From Bacteroidota bacterium (GTDB lineage Bacteria; Bacteroidota; Bacteroidia; Flavobacteriales_D; Crocinitomicaceae), in assembly GCA_016868915.1 (NCBI GenBank), contig VGFL01000006.1, positions 1 through 47,710 of the forward strand: a DNA stretch of 47,710 nt, read 5' to 3'. The position numbers were made by a program, and so were the translations under genes. Position 1 is the first letter of the stretch. The number at the start of each line of letters is the position of its first letter. Shown here piece after piece: positions 47,562-47,710 of this stretch. A model generated the notes under the pieces. It did not search any database, had not been told where the DNA came from, and saw only the letters and a program-made list of their open reading frames with translations.

Positions 47562-47710
47562 TTAATGAATACTGATTTTTCGTTGTACCGTTCCTGTGGC
47601 AAATTTGGCCTGGAGAATGTAATTACCACTAGCAAAACGACCTAAATCAATTTGAGCGTTGTTGGTAATTGAATCAAATTGAACCATTGACTTACCGAAA
47701 AAGTCGAAAA
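47562..47710 (-). CDS. 3' end of a T9SS cargo gene (partial)
   Basis: The open frame runs off the window edge. The last 48 residues read DFFGKSMVQFDS, then 'LGRFASGNYILQAKF' and end 'VQRKISIH' before TAA (47562-47564). The pattern (Gly-Lys turn, LGRFASGNY strand, final basic beta-strand) is a T9SS type A sorting domain. The rest of the protein is outside the window. Confidence 0.75.
   Translation of the reverse strand, partial: FDFFGKSMVQFDSITNNAQIDLGRFASGNYILQAKFATGTVQRKISIH

Overview
The window is AT-rich DNA from a Bacteroidota genome, most likely a Flavobacteriales member (a Crocinitomicaceae/Fluviicola-like lineage is a guess from gene content). Four things point there: type IX secretion (T9SS) C-terminal sorting domains on three proteins; the MurF-alanine racemase fusion; a long FtsZ with an acidic linker; and perfect Bacteroidota -7 boxes (TAnnTTTG) next to several genes. 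No insertion sequence, prophage or CRISPR array is visible.

Layout. 1-5.9 kb: tRNA-Cys with its terminator, a small exported protein, a very glycine-rich T9SS cargo protein, and a three-gene unit with an exported M28 peptidase. 6.0-8.9 kb: tdk overlapping a murF-alr fusion. 8.9-25.5 kb (minus strand): an almost complete division and cell-wall (dcw) cluster in the order mraZ-rsmH-ftsL-like-ftsI-murE-mraY-murD-[unknown 156-aa gene]-ftsW-murG-murC-ftsQ-ftsA-ftsZ-yqeY. Most genes overlap or abut (TAATG or ATGA junctions), so they are probably translated as a coupled series. An inverted pair of tandem GTGG repeats upstream of mraZ looks like the MraZ operator and also faces a divergent lytic transglycosylase gene.

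25.6-37.5 kb: housekeeping genes (msrB, rhomboid protease, trpS, plsC-like, SirB1-like, fabD, a saccharopine dehydrogenase family gene, class-I glutamine amidotransferase-like hydrolase, Xaa-Pro aminopeptidase, alpha/beta hydrolase, AlkD-like repair protein) mixed with two gene remnants. 37.5-37.9 kb: the RNase P RNA with a consensus promoter and a terminator built on helix P1. 37.9-43.5 kb: another T9SS cargo protein, a DUF3127 protein, flavin reductase, tadA, a tiny lipoprotein followed by a membrane thioredoxin-like protein, an S4 protein and a Tat-exported PLP enzyme. 43.8-47.7 kb: a membrane acyltransferase, a single gene joining lycopene beta-cyclase to a Brp/Blh-type beta-carotene dioxygenase, and the 3' end of a third T9SS cargo gene.

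How the genes fit together: tdk/murF-alr and the dcw cluster supply peptidoglycan precursors (Ala racemisation, MurC-F ligases, MraY/MurG lipid steps) and the divisome (FtsQ, FtsL-like, FtsI, FtsW, FtsA, FtsZ). MraZ probably regulates the set, perhaps with the adjacent lytic enzyme. The most unusual protein is the cyclase-dioxygenase fusion, which would convert lycopene to beta-carotene and then to retinal in one polypeptide, implying a rhodopsin elsewhere in the genome. One expected iron ligand appears replaced in its dioxygenase half. Another general pattern is that several promoters lie only 4-14 nt before the start codon, predicting leaderless or very short-leader mRNAs.
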